Part shown: positions 35,150 to 44,607 of the stretch, one piece after another
Layout of the letters: each line of letters opens with the position of its first letter
Position numbering within the stretch: position 1 is the stretch's first letter
Source of the DNA: JAOSJT01 sp035362335
GTDB lineage: Bacteria > Bacteroidota > Ignavibacteria > SZUA-365
NCBI GenBank assembly: GCA_035362335.1
Contig: DAOSDL010000002.1
Location: 62,001-126,000, forward strand
Length of the DNA: 64,000 nucleotides
Reading direction: 5' to 3'
Program-made: the position numbers and the translations under genes
Notes under the pieces: model-generated
Told to the model about the DNA's origin: nothing
Seen by the model: the letters and a program-made list of their open reading frames with translations, nothing else
Databases searched by the model: none

Positions 35150-36208
35150 TTATACTCCACTATTCCTCAACGGGAGGCGCACAGTGAACTCGCTCCATTC
35201 GCCGAACGCGCTGTCGACGGTGATGGAGCCCCCGTGGTTCTTGACGATCCATTGCACAAGGTACAAACCCAGTCCGGTTCCCTTTTTGGCCGCGGCGCCC
35301 GAGTCGTTGACGCGGTAGAATCGTTCGAACAGCCGTGGCAGCGCTTCGGGGGGTATTCCAATGCCGGTATCCTTTATGCTCACAGCCACCATGTCCTCCT
35401 CGCGTCGCATGGAAATCGACACAGTGCCATTCTGCCGATTGTACTTCACCGCGTTGTCGACAAGGTTGAGCAGCACACGACGAATACGCAGCGGTTCGGC
35501 GTCGATCCACGCATCCACGCTCTGTTCGAGGATGAAACGTACACCTGCCTGCTCGGCGTAGAGCGAGGCTTCGTCGGCAATTTCCTCGACGAGCTCACGC
35601 AGATCCACGGGCTGTGTTTCGAGGGGGCGCTCGCCGATTTCGGTTTTGGCTATGAGTAGAAGGTCGTCGAGAATGCGGGAGAGGCGGAGGATTTCCTCGA
35701 GCAGACTACCGAGGAGATTCTGATATTCCTCCACGGTTTTGGCGCGGCGCAAGGCCAGTTCGATTTCACCACGCATAATGGTCAGGGGTGTGCGCAATTC
35801 ATGCGAGGCATTGGCAGAAAAATTCTGAATTTGCTCGTAGGCCGTCTGCATGTTGCTGATGGTGCTGCGCACGCTGTGCATGCGCTCACGGAACTGCGCG
35901 GGATCACCACCGTCCGCAGGGGCACCTCCAGGTGAGGTGGTGATGGACTGGCGGGGCCGGCGCGGATACAGCTCTTGCGAAATAATCCAGCCGATGGCGT
36001 AGGCGAAAAACAATCCAGCCGGAATGAAGAGTATTCCGATTCCGGTGAACATGGTCTTGTAGCGCTCGATGACGCCGGGATCGAGAATGTTGAGCGTGTA
36101 GAAATGTCGGGAAAAGACGGTGATGATCAACAGCAGGATAAGAGCGAACGCGCCGAAAATCGTGGAGCCGTACAGCAACACCGCCCGTTGCCGCTCCGAG
36201 ATTTTCAT
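35150..36208 (-). CDS. sensor histidine kinase (HisKA-HATPase) of an OmpR-type pair
   Basis: 352 residues. Two membrane helices (about 13-33 and 54-76) surround a short periplasmic loop of about 20 residues, so no large sensor domain. HisKA has phospho-His136 in SANASHELRTPL; HATPase has LLNLVDNAVKYN, DTGIGIPPEALPRLFERF and GTGLGLYLVQWIV. The ATG at 36208 overlaps the response regulator stop by ATGA, so the two are a unit. Signal unknown; intramembrane sensing is likely because the loop is short. Downstream of its stop lie two tandem partial copies of its own 3' end. Confidence 0.9.
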   Translation of the reverse strand: MKISERQRAVLLYGSTIFGAFALILLLIITVFSRHFYTLNILDPGVIERYKTMFTGIGILFIPAGLFFAYAIGWIISQELYPRRPRQSITTSPGGAPADGGDPAQFRERMHSVRSTISNMQTAYEQIQNFSANASHELRTPLTIMRGEIELALRRAKTVEEYQNLLGSLLEEILRLSRILDDLLLIAKTEIGERPLETQPVDLRELVEEIADEASLYAEQAGVRFILEQSVDAWIDAEPLRIRRVLLNLVDNAVKYNRQNGTVSISMRREEDMVAVSIKDTGIGIPPEALPRLFERFYRVNDSGAAAKKGTGLGLYLVQWIVKNHGGSITVDSAFGEWSEFTVRLPLRNSGV

Positions 36209-36882
36209 GCGCTGTCGTCCTTGAGTATGTAGCCCACACCACGAATGGTGTGGATGAGCTTCACTTCGTGATCATCGTCCACCTTCTTACGCAACCGTGT
36301 CATGTACACGTCGAGCACATTCGTACCTGTGTCGAAGGTGATTTCCCAGATGTGTTCGATGATGGCCGAACGAGTGAGCACGGTGTTTTTATTGCGCAGG
36401 AGATATTCGAGCAATTTGAATTCTTTCACCGTAAGATCGATCACCACGCCCGCGCGACGCACAATGTGCTGAATCTGATCGAGCTCGAGCGTGTCGGCCG
36501 ACAGCGTGTTGCTCGGTTTATCCATTTGCGAGCGGCGAAGCAGCGAGCGTACACGCGCGATGCACTCCGCGAGAGCGAAGGGCTTGGTGAGATAATCGTC
36601 CGCGCCGATATTGAGCACCTCGACCTTGCTCTCGAGCTGCCCTTTGGCTGTGAGCACTAGCACCGGGGTGGATTTTTCCTTGCGCAATTCCTTCAATACA
36701 TCCACGCCCGAGCGCCGCGGCAGCATCAAATCCAGAATGATGCAGTCGTAGCTCTCGCTCAAGGCAAGGAACAACCCCTCCTCCCCGTCCGCCGCGGTAT
36801 CCACGGAAAAGAGTTCTTCCTCGAAGCCCTTTTTCAAGAATTGCGATACCTTCGCTTCGTCTTCGACAATGAGGAGTCGCAT
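36205..36882 (-). CDS. OmpR/PhoB-family response regulator
   Basis: 225 residues. Receiver domain with the acidic pair at EDE (7-9), phospho-acceptor Asp51 (IILDLMLP) and Lys in the TKP motif (DYLTKPF); then an OmpR winged helix (VIDLTVKEFKLLEYLLRNKNTVLTRSAIIEHIWE...). The ATG at 36882 is the start because the receiver begins there; a longer frame upstream reads a hydrophobic non-homologous stretch. Translationally coupled to the kinase. The pilin 2 promoter region 1.5 kb downstream is an obvious candidate target, but that is inference. Confidence 0.92.
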   Translation of the reverse strand: MRLLIVEDEAKVSQFLKKGFEEELFSVDTAADGEEGLFLALSESYDCIILDLMLPRRSGVDVLKELRKEKSTPVLVLTAKGQLESKVEVLNIGADDYLTKPFALAECIARVRSLLRRSQMDKPSNTLSADTLELDQIQHIVRRAGVVIDLTVKEFKLLEYLLRNKNTVLTRSAIIEHIWEITFDTGTNVLDVYMTRLRKKVDDDHEVKLIHTIRGVGYILKDDSA

Positions 36883-37196
36883 CGATGCCCGCTCTGTTGT
36901 GACAGGATACATGCAAGTATACGGCGCGGCAAGGCAATATGCAAGCATGACAAGAAGATGCGCCAGCCGCCTCATGTCTTTCTTGAAGAGAGAGTAATGA
37001 ATCGAGAAGAGTAAGGAGTAAATGTGCCGGGCGGACAGAATCGGAAGAAACGAGGTGGATCCCGAGGACGAGTAGACTCAGGCCTTGCGTTCGCCCCCAA
37101 CGCAGGGCTCGGTCTAGCTTCGGTCCGCTGCCGTTCTCTTGAGTCAGAGAGTTGCGATGGCAAAGGTTGACAGACCCACCGCTGGCAGAGCGCAGG
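36883..37196. other. intergenic region with heptad repeats between the OmpR pair and the chemosensory operon
   Basis: 314 bp with no gene. It contains AGAGTAA at 36991-36997 and the two heptads AAGAGTA AGGAGTA at 37007-37020, related to the repeats at 9781-9891. A short CCTTGCGTT/AACGCAGGG hairpin is at about 37083-37107 without a U-run. The OmpR pair promoter should lie near 36883-36960. Confidence 0.55.
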
Positions 37197-38480
37197 TTAC
37201 GATGCGCCGTGCAGGGGAAGCTGGAAGCTGAAACGTGAACCTTTATCCACCGTGCTTTCGACCCAGATCTTGCCTCCGTGTTTCTCCACGATGGTTGCAG
37301 CAATGGCCAAACCAAGTCCAGTGCTTTTTTCCTTTCCGGTGGGTTTGACACTGGTGGTGCTGAAGGGCAGGAAAAGTTTGCGGATTTCTTTTTCCGGAAT
37401 ACCGGGACCGTGATCCTGCACGGCAAAACGCAGTTGTTCACCGTCGCTGGTCACCGCCACCTCGATCACCGATCCGGGGAAGGAGAATTTGATGGCATTG
37501 TCGAGGAGATTGTTCATCAACTGCTGCAAACGCGCGGCGTCGAAGGGAAAGGGCTCGATCGAAGGCGGCTTGCTCACCGTGATTTCTATGCTCTTCTTGC
37601 CAGCCACGAAGCGCTGCATATCCACCACGCGGTCGAGTTCCTGTAGAAAATCCCCTTCCGCGATGTTGAGAGTGAAATTGCCTGTTTCAATGATATGCAC
37701 ATCGAGCAAATCGTTGATCATCTGCACCATGAAGGCGCTGCTGGACTGTATGGCGGCGACAATGGTGCGGTGCTCCTCGGCGAGGGGTGGCTCCTCGTGC
37801 TTCATGAGGAAATCGCTGTACCCTTCGATGAGATACAAAGGATTGCGCAAATCGTGCGCGGCCATGCCGAGCAGCATATTCTTCTGCTCGTTGAGGCGCA
37901 GCAAGGCCTCGTTCGAGCGCTCGAGTTCCTCCTGTGCCAGGCGCAGTTGTTTGTTCGCCAGCTCGAGTTCGCGATTCTTCTCCACCGCGTTTTCATAGGT
38001 GGAAAGGAGGAGATCGATGATCTGTATGCGCTCGGAGGTGAGGTAGTGTTTTTTGTTGGCGAAGTAAATCTCGATGCCCATGCCCGTGCGCATGCGCGTG
38101 CGCACATCGAGATTGATCAGAATGTACTTGATGCGTGAGAGCAACCCCTCTTCGCTGTAGGGTTTGTTCAGAAAATTGTCCGCCCCGCTTTCCAGACCGC
38201 GAATGATGTCCTGTGGATCGGACAACGTGGTGAGCAGTATGACGGGAATGTCCTTGAGTTCGGGATCCTGCTTGATGCGCGTGCAGAGTTCATAGCCATC
38301 CATTTCCGGCATGATGACATCGGAAATGACCAGCGTTGGCCGTTGCATGCGGATGGCCTGCATCCCTTCGACGCCGTTCACCGCGAGCCGCACCTGATAC
38401 TCCTGCTTCTCGAGGATGTACTTCAGGCGCAACGCCTGCGTGGGGCTGTCCTCCACTACGAGAATGTCAATGCCTGTCAC
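37197..38480 (-). CDS. receiver-histidine kinase output protein of the chemosensory operon
   Basis: 427 residues. Receiver (about 4-120) with acceptor Asp54 in LVISDVIMPEMDG and NKPYS switch, a coiled-coil linker (about 150-200), HisKA-like DHp with His209 in GMAAHDLRNPLYL, and HATPase with MNNLLDNAIKF and DHGPGIPEKEIRKLF, then STGLGLAIA. In Wsp-type systems the protein at this position is the diguanylate cyclase WspR; here the output is a kinase controlled by its own receiver. CheA, two genes upstream, presumably phosphorylates Asp54. The gene is 2 bp from the CheB stop and is the last of the operon. Confidence 0.85.
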   Translation of the reverse strand: MTGIDILVVEDSPTQALRLKYILEKQEYQVRLAVNGVEGMQAIRMQRPTLVISDVIMPEMDGYELCTRIKQDPELKDIPVILLTTLSDPQDIIRGLESGADNFLNKPYSEEGLLSRIKYILINLDVRTRMRTGMGIEIYFANKKHYLTSERIQIIDLLLSTYENAVEKNRELELANKQLRLAQEELERSNEALLRLNEQKNMLLGMAAHDLRNPLYLIEGYSDFLMKHEEPPLAEEHRTIVAAIQSSSAFMVQMINDLLDVHIIETGNFTLNIAEGDFLQELDRVVDMQRFVAGKKSIEITVSKPPSIEPFPFDAARLQQLMNNLLDNAIKFSFPGSVIEVAVTSDGEQLRFAVQDHGPGIPEKEIRKLFLPFSTTSVKPTGKEKSTGLGLAIAATIVEKHGGKIWVESTVDKGSRFSFQLPLHGAS

Positions 38481-38482
38481 GA

Positions 38483-39580
38483 TCAGATCTCCTCAAGTCT
38501 GGAAACCGCATGCACCGAGCCGCTTTTTTGCGATGCGAATACGGTGCCGCGTTGTGCGAACGTGTGTAGTGCGCTGGCAATATGCTGAATGGGCAATACA
38601 TAGCGCACCGCCCCGAGTTTGATAGCCTCGCCGGGAATTCCGTGGATGAGCGAGGATTCCTTGTCCTGTGCGATGGTGCGCGCACCCGCCTGATGCAGAA
38701 CACGCATTTCTGCAGCTCCATCCGTGCCCATGCCGGAGAGCAACACCGGTATACATGCCCCACCAAATGCCTCCGCAGCGCTGGCGAAGAGCATGGAAAT
38801 GGATGGCCGGAATCCATTCACCGGCTCCTGATCGAGCAAGGCGATTCTCCGTGTGTTCGAGATCACCAGATGCCTATCATCGGGAGCGAGATAGACAGTT
38901 GCGGGAAGTAATTCCTCATCGTGACGAGCAACCACGATACGCAGGGCCGATTGATCGGAAAGCCAGCGAGCCAGTCCTCCAATATACCCACCGGCGATAT
39001 GTTGGACAACCAGCATGGGAAGGGAAAAATCGGCGGGTAATCGTGAGAGAATTTCCTGCAGCGCCTTGGTCCCCCCCGCCGACGCGCCCACCACCACCAC
39101 ACGCGCATCGCGCGCATGTGGCTCGTGCGGCTGCGTATCGGCCACTGTCGCGGCTGTGGCAGCCATCAAGGGACCGCGCCTGCGGATCACCTTTACCTCA
39201 CTCAGTAACTGCAGGCTGCGGATGGTCTGCTCCCAATCCTGGTTGCCGTAGCCAGGATGCTCCAACACAGCATGCACAGGCAAGGCGTTCGCCTCGATGT
39301 GGCGACGCAAATCTTCCAGCGACGAGGGAGGAGTGAGAAGCACCAAGGGAATGGGACGATGCTGTATGATGAAGGCGCAGCAGCGTATGGCCTCATCTGT
39401 TGCTGCGCTGGCATCGAGAATGACAATGCCGGGCTGCTGAGCGTCGATCAGAGTCAGTAGTGCCTCGTCGCCGTATGAAGCGCATGAAACCTCTTCCACA
39501 TGCAACCGGCGCAACGCGTCCCGAATCGGCGCGGTCTCCCGCGGACTCGCCGCAATCACGAGGACGTGCGAGAGCGTCAC
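38483..39580 (-). CDS. cheB: CheB methylesterase with degenerate receiver (WspF-like)
   Basis: 365 residues. The C-terminal methylesterase has the full triad: Ser167 in GASAGGT, His194 in VVQHI and Asp287 in GMGTDGA. It should demethylate or deamidate the MCP at 42171-43967. The N-terminal receiver (about 5-125) retains an Asp56 in ILDASA, but the acidic pair near the start is replaced (VLVIAASPRET), so phosphorylation by CheA may be absent or weak. The ATG overlaps the cheA stop by ATGA. Position between CheA and the output protein matches WspF. Confidence 0.88.
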   Translation of the reverse strand: MTLSHVLVIAASPRETAPIRDALRRLHVEEVSCASYGDEALLTLIDAQQPGIVILDASAATDEAIRCCAFIIQHRPIPLVLLTPPSSLEDLRRHIEANALPVHAVLEHPGYGNQDWEQTIRSLQLLSEVKVIRRRGPLMAATAATVADTQPHEPHARDARVVVVGASAGGTKALQEILSRLPADFSLPMLVVQHIAGGYIGGLARWLSDQSALRIVVARHDEELLPATVYLAPDDRHLVISNTRRIALLDQEPVNGFRPSISMLFASAAEAFGGACIPVLLSGMGTDGAAEMRVLHQAGARTIAQDKESSLIHGIPGEAIKLGAVRYVLPIQHIASALHTFAQRGTVFASQKSGSVHAVSRLEEI

Positions 39581-42141
39581 AGCAACCTCCCGATGGTTTC
39601 CAAAAGATTGCTCTGATCAAAACCGCTTTTCACCAGATATGCGTTGGCACCGGCATCGAATCCGCGCTCCTTGTCCTCCTGCGTCTCCAGGCCGGTAACG
39701 AGTATCACTGGCAGTTCATGTAAATGCTCGTCGTCGCGCACAGACCGCGTCAATTCGAAGCCGTTCATGCGCGGCATTTCCACGTCGGACACCAGTACAT
39801 CGAACCTGTCCTCGCGCAATTTGGTCAACGCATCCACACCATCCACAGCGGTGGTGACGCGGTAGCCGGCGGAGACGAGAATGTCGTGCAGCAGCACACG
39901 CGAGGTGATGGAGTCATCGGCCACGAGCAACGAATACACCCGTGGCGCCTGTTCGGCCGGACTTTCCTGCGTCTGCGATTGCGACGCGCCACGTGTGATA
40001 TCGAACAAGTCCGGAACGTGCAGCACGGGAACGAGTTCGCCCGTGGACAGCATGGCCGCGCCGGATATGGCACGGACGCGTGCCAGTGGCTCGGGAAGGG
40101 ATTTCACCACGACTTCCTGCTCCCACAATATGCTACCTACGCGCAATGCGATGAGCGCGTCACCCATGTTCAGAACCAAGGCCGCTTCGGCCCCGTCCTC
40201 GTCTTGCTGCTGCGCCGGCATGCGCAGCAAATCCTCGAGGCGGTGGAGTGGGATGGTTCTTCCTTCGAATGGAAGCGCCTGCCTGCCATCCACCGCGATC
40301 ACATCCTCGGGATGCAGCATGATGCCGCGGGTGATGAATTGCAGCGGAAGAATGTACATGCGTCCCGAGGTACGGACAAGAACTCCCCGTGTATTCGAGA
40401 GCGAGGTGGGAAGCACCATGCGAATGCTCGTGCCCCTCCCCTCCTCGCTGCGCAGCGATACCTCGCCGCCGAGTGCGGTGATGTGCTCCCGCACGATCGC
40501 CAGACCCACACCGCGACCGGACATATCCGTCACCTGTCCGGCTGTGGACAGTCCGGAGTGGAACACAAGGTTCCGGATGTCATCATCCCGCATTCCGCGT
40601 GCCGCCTCCGCCGTGAGCACCTGCTGCTCGACTGCCTTGCTGCGCACCGCATCCACGCCGACCCCACGTCCATCGTCGCGCAGCGTGATCTCGATACGAT
40701 TGTCCTGCGTGGTGGCTATGGCCATGACTATGGTGCCAATGGCGGGTTTGCCGCGTCGGGCGCGTTCGACCTCGTCCTCGAGGCCGTGATCGAGACAGTT
40801 GCGGAGCAAATGAATCAGCGGATCTTTGATTCCTTCGAGAATGCGCTTGTCGATACGCACATCATCGCCGGTGACGGTGAATTCCGCGCGTTTGCCTAGT
40901 TCGCGCGCGAGTTTGGCGACCACCGCGGGCAAGGCGTCGGTGACCATGGAAAACGGCATGAGCAGGAGGTGCTTGCTCTGTTCGAGCAGGCCGGTGGAAA
41001 TGGTGTCGAGAATGTACTTGGTTGCCTGACCTTCTTCCATGCCACGCAGCATCGCCGATTCAATACCCTCGATGCGGCGCGCGGACCATTGAATAAATTG
41101 CCGCATGCGTTCTTCGCGTGCACCACGTGCGGGTTCGGACGTGCCGTGTTTCTCGGCCACGTCAAACGCGGCGAGATTCAGTTTCTGATGTTCGCGCAGC
41201 CACTCCTCGCATTGCTCAAGTACGTTGCGCAATTCCGTCGAGGTACGCCCGATCATGTATTGAATGGTGCTCAATTCCTCGACCTGCCTGTACAGAGCGT
41301 CGAGTTCCTGAATGGAGACACGCACCGTATCGCGACGACCGCGGGTTTGTGCTGCCCCCGCAATTGGTGCGGCGCCCGCGGGAGAAGACGAAGCTGCATC
41401 GCCGGCGTCGCTTCGCAACGGAGCCGCGAGATCCCCCACACCGTTTCGAGAGGATTGCGGAAACATGCGTTCCGCCTGTCCGTTGCCATCGCGGCGAGGG
41501 CTTTGCGTTGTGGAGTCGCCCGCGACGGCGGACAAGGAGCCGCCCGCTGCGTCGCCCGCAGGCAAGGTCATCCGTGCCTCCACCGAAGGTGGGAGTTGCG
41601 GGATACCCGCAAGCAGCGATGGCGGCGGCTCCATCGCATCCTTGTGACCATTGCCATTGAGCGGAGTCGCTATGAATTCCGCTGGCAACACATCCGACGT
41701 TGGTGCGGCCGATCCATTGCGCCCTTGCTCGCCCGAGGCGCCGCCCGCTTGCCCCAATGCGCGCAGTCGCTCCATCATTTCCTGTAGCGATGGATTGGAG
41801 AGCGGCCAAGGTTGCTCTGCCCGCAGCAATTCGTCGAGCACGTCAAGGGCATCGGCGCTTGTTGCGCATTGCTCGGCGGTGATGGTGGCGGGATTGCGTT
41901 TCCAGAGGGCGAACAGGCCTTCCATGATCTGGCAGAGCGCTTCAATATCCGAGCGACCCACGGCACGCGCGGCGCCTTTGAGGCTGTGCATTTCGCGAAA
42001 GATGCGTTCGACCCCCGCGGGCAGGTCGACCGGACCGAGGTGTTCGATCTCGGCCAGCGTCTTACTGATGACCGCGTAATGTTCGTCGGCCTCCAGTTCG
42101 AATGCCTCGTGCAGTTTGCGAAGGAACTCTGCTTCATTCAT
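39577..42141 (-). CDS. cheA: hybrid CheA histidine kinase with C-terminal receiver (WspE-like)
   Basis: 854 residues. One N-terminal Hpt domain with phospho-His52 in REMHSLKGAARAV, a Pro/Ala-rich linker (about 130-265), a dimerisation and HATPase region with HLLRNCLDHGLEDE and DDGRGVGVDAVR, STAGQVTDMSGRGVGLAIV (the G-box), then a CheW-like domain (about 590-715) and a receiver (about 735-850) with LLVADDSITSR, acceptor in VLVSDVEMPRMNG and a TKS-like LVKSGF. One Hpt plus CheW plus REC is the WspE layout, as opposed to the multi-Hpt ChpA of Pil-Chp. The receiver may act as phosphate sink. Followed by cheB with an ATGA overlap. Confidence 0.9.
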   Translation of the reverse strand: MNEAEFLRKLHEAFELEADEHYAVISKTLAEIEHLGPVDLPAGVERIFREMHSLKGAARAVGRSDIEALCQIMEGLFALWKRNPATITAEQCATSADALDVLDELLRAEQPWPLSNPSLQEMMERLRALGQAGGASGEQGRNGSAAPTSDVLPAEFIATPLNGNGHKDAMEPPPSLLAGIPQLPPSVEARMTLPAGDAAGGSLSAVAGDSTTQSPRRDGNGQAERMFPQSSRNGVGDLAAPLRSDAGDAASSSPAGAAPIAGAAQTRGRRDTVRVSIQELDALYRQVEELSTIQYMIGRTSTELRNVLEQCEEWLREHQKLNLAAFDVAEKHGTSEPARGAREERMRQFIQWSARRIEGIESAMLRGMEEGQATKYILDTISTGLLEQSKHLLLMPFSMVTDALPAVVAKLARELGKRAEFTVTGDDVRIDKRILEGIKDPLIHLLRNCLDHGLEDEVERARRGKPAIGTIVMAIATTQDNRIEITLRDDGRGVGVDAVRSKAVEQQVLTAEAARGMRDDDIRNLVFHSGLSTAGQVTDMSGRGVGLAIVREHITALGGEVSLRSEEGRGTSIRMVLPTSLSNTRGVLVRTSGRMYILPLQFITRGIMLHPEDVIAVDGRQALPFEGRTIPLHRLEDLLRMPAQQQDEDGAEAALVLNMGDALIALRVGSILWEQEVVVKSLPEPLARVRAISGAAMLSTGELVPVLHVPDLFDITRGASQSQTQESPAEQAPRVYSLLVADDSITSRVLLHDILVSAGYRVTTAVDGVDALTKLREDRFDVLVSDVEMPRMNGFELTRSVRDDEHLHELPVILVTGLETQEDKERGFDAGANAYLVKSGFDQSNLLETIGRLL

Positions 42142-42170
42142 GGCGCACCGTGATGGGTTCGTGCTTGCCG

Positions 42171-43967
42171 TCAGAGTTTGTAACGTTCCACGAAGCGTTG
42201 CAGGCGCGTTCCCAACTCTTTGAGATTCTGCGCGGTGATTTCCACCTGATGGATGGATTCCACGTTCTGCTCGCTCGCGGTTTTGATATGCTGGATGGCC
42301 GTGGTGACCTGATCGAGGCCGAACACCTGTTCCTTGGCCGAGGCGGCAATATGCAACATGGCTTCGGCCGCCTCATTGATGCCCTTCATCACTGTCTGAA
42401 TGGCTTTGCCCGACACGGCGGAAAGCTGGGCGCCGTCCTCCGCGAGTTTGGTGCCGCGTTCGGCCACCATCACCGCCGAGGCAGTGGCTTTTTGCGTGTC
42501 GACGAGAATGGAGCGCACACGCGAGGTGGCCTGTTTCGACTGTTCGGCGTGATTGCGGATTTCCCGCGCCACCACGGTGAAGCCGCGCCCGTAATCCCCG
42601 GCCTTTGCCGCTTCGATGGCGGCGTTCACGGCGAGAATGTTCGACTGCTCGGCCAGATCGTTGACCGAGGTGACTATGTCGCCGATGGCCTGCGACTGTT
42701 CGCTGAGTTTGATGATACTCTCGGCAATGCCGCGCATTTGCTCGCGAATGTTCTCCATGCTATGGATGCTTTTTTCGATGGCGTCCACACCATCGCGCGA
42801 GACGCGCAGGGTTTGCTGCGTGTTGTCGGAAATGGTTTTCGCCTTCTGATTCGAGAGCTGCGAGGCCTGTTTGACTTCAACCAAGGTGGAGGCCGTGTCA
42901 TTGACCGACGAGGCGGTGTCGCGCGCGCTGGCTGCGATCTGCACCATGGTGGAGGAAAGTTCGGCCGTTGCAGCGGCGAGCACGTTGATGCCTTCCAGCA
43001 TTTCGCGAATCTGCGTGCGCAGGCGCTCGACCATGGTGGAGAGGGCTTTGCCCAGTACATCTTTGTCCGACAGCGGTGTGATGTGCACGGTGAGATCGCC
43101 ATCGGCGATGCGCGCGGCGAGCTGGGCCTCATGGTCGGAATTGGCGCGGAGTTTCTCGAGCGTGCGCAGCAGTTCTCCCACTTCGTCCTTGCGGTTGGTG
43201 AGAATGGGGACGGTGGTATCGCCCTGACCGAGACGTTCGGCAATTTTCGTGGCCTCGATCAACGGTGAGGAAATCAGTCGAGCGATCAATGTGGAAAAGA
43301 AAATCACCAGCAGAATGCCCACGCCGAACACGATAATGCGCGCAATCATCGCGGTGTTTTCGATGGATGTGATGCGTCCCTGCGCGATGTCGACGAGCGA
43401 TGCCAGCTCAAAGTGATACACGTCGCTGTTGCCCCAGTAATTGGCTGCATTCTCATCGAGCCGCGTGCGTAACTGCGCGAACCCAGGTAAATCGCCGCGC
43501 TCGATGGCGGCGATGGACAGCGCGGCGAGTTCGGCGAAGTCGTCGTGCAGCCGCGTCATTTTTGTCAATTGCTTGCGCACATTGCCAAGGGCCTGCTGCA
43601 CCTCTTCGGCATCGCTCTGTTCCTGCAGGGTTTGCAACGCGCCGTTGAGGCGGATGATATCGGCCTGGATGCGGCGCTGCTGCTGCACGAATTGTTCACG
43701 TAGTTCGCTGAAACTTCCACCGGCCAGATCGGGCGATGCGTAGGTCCGGAGCTGCTCGAAGAGCAGACGCTCATGCAACAAGCGCTTGGCAAGTTCCTGG
43801 CCGGCGCTCTGCACGGGAATGTGCAATTGCGCGAGATCCTCGTACTCACGAAGCGATCGTGACGATTGCACGCTTTCGATACCGATCAACGCTAGGAAAA
43901 ACACGATGACGGCGCCGAAGCCGACCACCAGCTTGTGTTTCGTACGTAGATTCGCAAACCAATTCAT
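42171..43967 (-). CDS. methyl-accepting chemotaxis protein (WspA-like receptor)
   Basis: 598 residues. Membrane helix 1 at about 12-30 and helix 2 at about 207-228 frame a helical periplasmic domain (about 31-205) with long Gln- and Leu-rich helices, a four-helix-bundle sensor. HAMP follows (about 230-285). The signalling hairpin tip reads NDLAEQSNILAVNAAIEAAK with GDYGRGFTVVAREIRNHAEQS beyond it. The gene sits between two CheW-CheR-CheW genes and CheA, so is the receptor of this array. Methylation sites are likely near the ends of the coiled coil; no C-terminal CheR-binding pentapeptide is visible (end is RFVERYKL). Ligand unknown; surface contact is an inference from the Wsp resemblance. 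Confidence 0.9.
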   Translation of the reverse strand: MNWFANLRTKHKLVVGFGAVIVFFLALIGIESVQSSRSLREYEDLAQLHIPVQSAGQELAKRLLHERLLFEQLRTYASPDLAGGSFSELREQFVQQQRRIQADIIRLNGALQTLQEQSDAEEVQQALGNVRKQLTKMTRLHDDFAELAALSIAAIERGDLPGFAQLRTRLDENAANYWGNSDVYHFELASLVDIAQGRITSIENTAMIARIIVFGVGILLVIFFSTLIARLISSPLIEATKIAERLGQGDTTVPILTNRKDEVGELLRTLEKLRANSDHEAQLAARIADGDLTVHITPLSDKDVLGKALSTMVERLRTQIREMLEGINVLAAATAELSSTMVQIAASARDTASSVNDTASTLVEVKQASQLSNQKAKTISDNTQQTLRVSRDGVDAIEKSIHSMENIREQMRGIAESIIKLSEQSQAIGDIVTSVNDLAEQSNILAVNAAIEAAKAGDYGRGFTVVAREIRNHAEQSKQATSRVRSILVDTQKATASAVMVAERGTKLAEDGAQLSAVSGKAIQTVMKGINEAAEAMLHIAASAKEQVFGLDQVTTAIQHIKTASEQNVESIHQVEITAQNLKELGTRLQRFVERYKL

Positions 43968-44000
43968 TGCAGTGTTCCGTGTTTGGTCGTGAGTGAAAGA

Positions 44001-44606
44001 TCAACGTGGACCGAACTCGTCGAGCAGCGCCGCGGAGTGCAGCACCAGGGCGCGATCGTCGGTGAGACCACGGAAGAAACGCGAGCGCTCGTCGCCCACA
44101 AGTTCGGGTACCTTGCGCAACGTGCTCAGATCGATATTGCACATGCCTTCCACCGCGTCCACCAACATGCCAAGCATGGAGCGGCCGTGGCGCAGCATGA
44201 CGATGCGATGCATGGTAGTGAGGTTGGTGCCGGGAATGCCAAGCACGCGTTTTGGATCCATCACCACGAACAGCATGCCGCGATGACTGGAAATGCCGAT
44301 GATGCTCCCCGGGGTGTAGGGCAAAGAAACGAGATTCTGCAGCGGCAGCACCTCTTCGATGTCGGAGCACGGCAACGCGTAGCTCGCCGTCCCGAGACGG
44401 ATGAGCAACACTTCCTCCACTGCGGCCTGCTCTTCCTCCTTGCGGGGCCGCGCGTAGGCGCGAGCACGCGCGTGCAGAATTTCCGCATCGCCCGCCGCCC
44501 CGCGTTGGCGATCGGTCACCTCCTCGCGCACGCGCGCGAGCATGGAGCGAATGCTGCCCCAGGCATCCTCGTGTGCGGTCGACATGGTGTGTTCCACGCT
44601 ATCCAT
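44001..44606 (-). CDS. cheW: CheW coupling protein 2, with N-terminal extension (WspD-like)
   Basis: 201 residues: about 65 residues of charged extension (RARAYARPRKEEEQAAVEE), then a CheW beta-barrel (LLIRLGTASYALPCSDIEEVLPL, GSIIGISSHRGMLFVVMDPKRVLG, GMLVDAVEGMCNIDLSTLR). CheW couples the receptor to CheA. Placed between CheR-TPR and the MCP, and one base after the cheR stop. Two CheW genes in one operon, one before and one after CheR, is the Wsp arrangement (wspB, wspC, wspD). Confidence 0.88.
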   Translation of the reverse strand: MDSVEHTMSTAHEDAWGSIRSMLARVREEVTDRQRGAAGDAEILHARARAYARPRKEEEQAAVEEVLLIRLGTASYALPCSDIEEVLPLQNLVSLPYTPGSIIGISSHRGMLFVVMDPKRVLGIPGTNLTTMHRIVMLRHGRSMLGMLVDAVEGMCNIDLSTLRKVPELVGDERSRFFRGLTDDRALVLHSAALLDEFGPR

Positions 44607-44607
44607 G

